A stretch of 64,000 bases of DNA, from NCBI RefSeq assembly GCF_040807025.1, contig NC_090982.1:89033463-89097462 (forward strand), given 5' to 3'. Source of the stretch: Struthio camelus (Eukaryota; Chordata; Aves; Struthioniformes; Struthionidae). A program made the position numbers and the translations under genes. This document shows, in pieces, positions 63,381 to 64,000 of the stretch. Positions within the stretch are counted from its first letter, which is position 1. The number at the start of each line of letters is the position of its first letter. The notes under the pieces are model-generated. The model was not told the origin of the DNA, did not search any database, and worked only from the letters and a program-made list of their open reading frames with translations.

Positions 63381-64000
63381 CTAGTTTGGCGAGTGCCTGA
63401 ATAAGCAAATGTTTTTTATCAAGAACTTGTATTTTCTTTAAAATGATTTACTGTACATACAATTTTAAAAAACTCAGATTCTTAAATTGTTTTTGTGGTG
63501 CACGTAAAATGTTTTTTGGCATCAGCCATTAGTCAAAAATCTTACCCTGTAAAGTTAACTCCATTTAACTGCATTCATAGGAGAACGTAGTTTTTTGGAG
63601 GAATGTTTCAGGATTGCAAAACGGAATATATTCCAGAGTGGAAAATACAGTGTCTGTCCTGTCTCGAGCAATTCCTGGAGGTGGAGCAAAACTTTGGAAT
63701 TCTGTAATGCAAACTTTCAAACGATTGAATTCAGCAAAGCCACTTGCGCAGAAGGCAGGAGCTCGAGTGATTTGGATTCATGTAGTATTTCTTTTTTCTA
63801 GTTGGAAAATGAAGAATAGGAACCACCTTTCTTCTGCTGGTTCAAGGTTTTGAGAAATGCAATATTTGGAGCAATGTAAATATTCGATTCTTTGAATTTT
63901 GTGCAATGTCACTGAAAATAAGTGTTTAGTCTTACCCAAAGAGTGATGTGATTGCTCCATACCGTTGCTGTAGCTAATTTCGTAATTTTTCTTGTTTGTC

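Larger units (their letters stand above)
56539..64000 (+). other. NEDD4L intron 2 (5' part, incomplete)
   Basis: This sequence follows the exon 2 donor GTAGGT and continues past the right edge. It is mostly AT-rich and contains GC-rich islets at about 59.70-60.25 kb and 62.72-63.01 kb, a short CCACCC-type duplication near 60.48 kb and a CTCF-like motif at 63368. Open frames near 62145 and 63595-63853 have no recognisable domain. I looked for the next C2 exon (DPYV...) and did not find it. Confidence 0.7.

Noticed and set aside
63595..63853. Two overlapping ORFs (68 and 79 codons) near the right end as a possible next exon
   Set aside because: Neither contains the expected C2 continuation (DPYV...), and neither matches a known family.
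1..64000. CRISPR arrays, operons, prophage or toxin-antitoxin systems
   Set aside because: None present. Gene structure, repeats and base composition are those of a vertebrate nuclear genome.

Overview
The window looks like vertebrate nuclear DNA, most likely from a bird. The only interspersed repeats I recognise are CR1-type LINE fragments, two of them ending in the diagnostic ATTCTGTG octamer. I see no mammalian L1, Alu or B1 elements, and the introns are long and AT-rich between GC-rich blocks. A turtle or crocodilian source cannot be excluded. There is no bacterial-style gene packing. Nearly all open frames are short, overlap on both strands and look like chance ORFs.

The one gene I can support is the 5' end of a NEDD4-family HECT E3 ubiquitin ligase on the + strand. 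Its CpG-island promoter is at about 12.37-12.81 kb. Coding exon 1 (12813-12860) encodes [16 protein letters not shown]. Intron 1 is 43.6 kb, and coding exon 2 (56465-56538) encodes the start of the C2 domain, including VVSGIDLAKKDIFGA. Exon 2 favours NEDD4L over NEDD4. The rest of C2, the WW domains and the HECT domain lie beyond the right edge.

Layout: 1-11.2 kb is 5' flank with a small GC-rich block near the left end, one antisense CR1 and no recognised gene. From 11.25 to 14.15 kb there is a CpG island holding a sense CR1 fragment, the promoter, exon 1 and a TG/ATGC minisatellite. From 14.15 to 56.46 kb is intron 1, with five CR1 pieces, many poly-T and simple repeats, several small GC-rich islets that could be alternative promoters, and one unexplained 77-aa ORF. 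From 56.54 kb to the end is part of intron 2.

The most notable points are these: the CR1 reading frame runs open and in frame into the NEDD4L start codon; a 73-bp perfectly alternating purine-pyrimidine (Z-DNA-prone) tract lies just downstream of exon 1; and an identical 13-bp CTCF-like motif occurs near each end of the window in convergent orientation. I found no convincing new multi-gene system. This appears to be the 5' part of one large regulatory gene in an otherwise ordinary avian locus.
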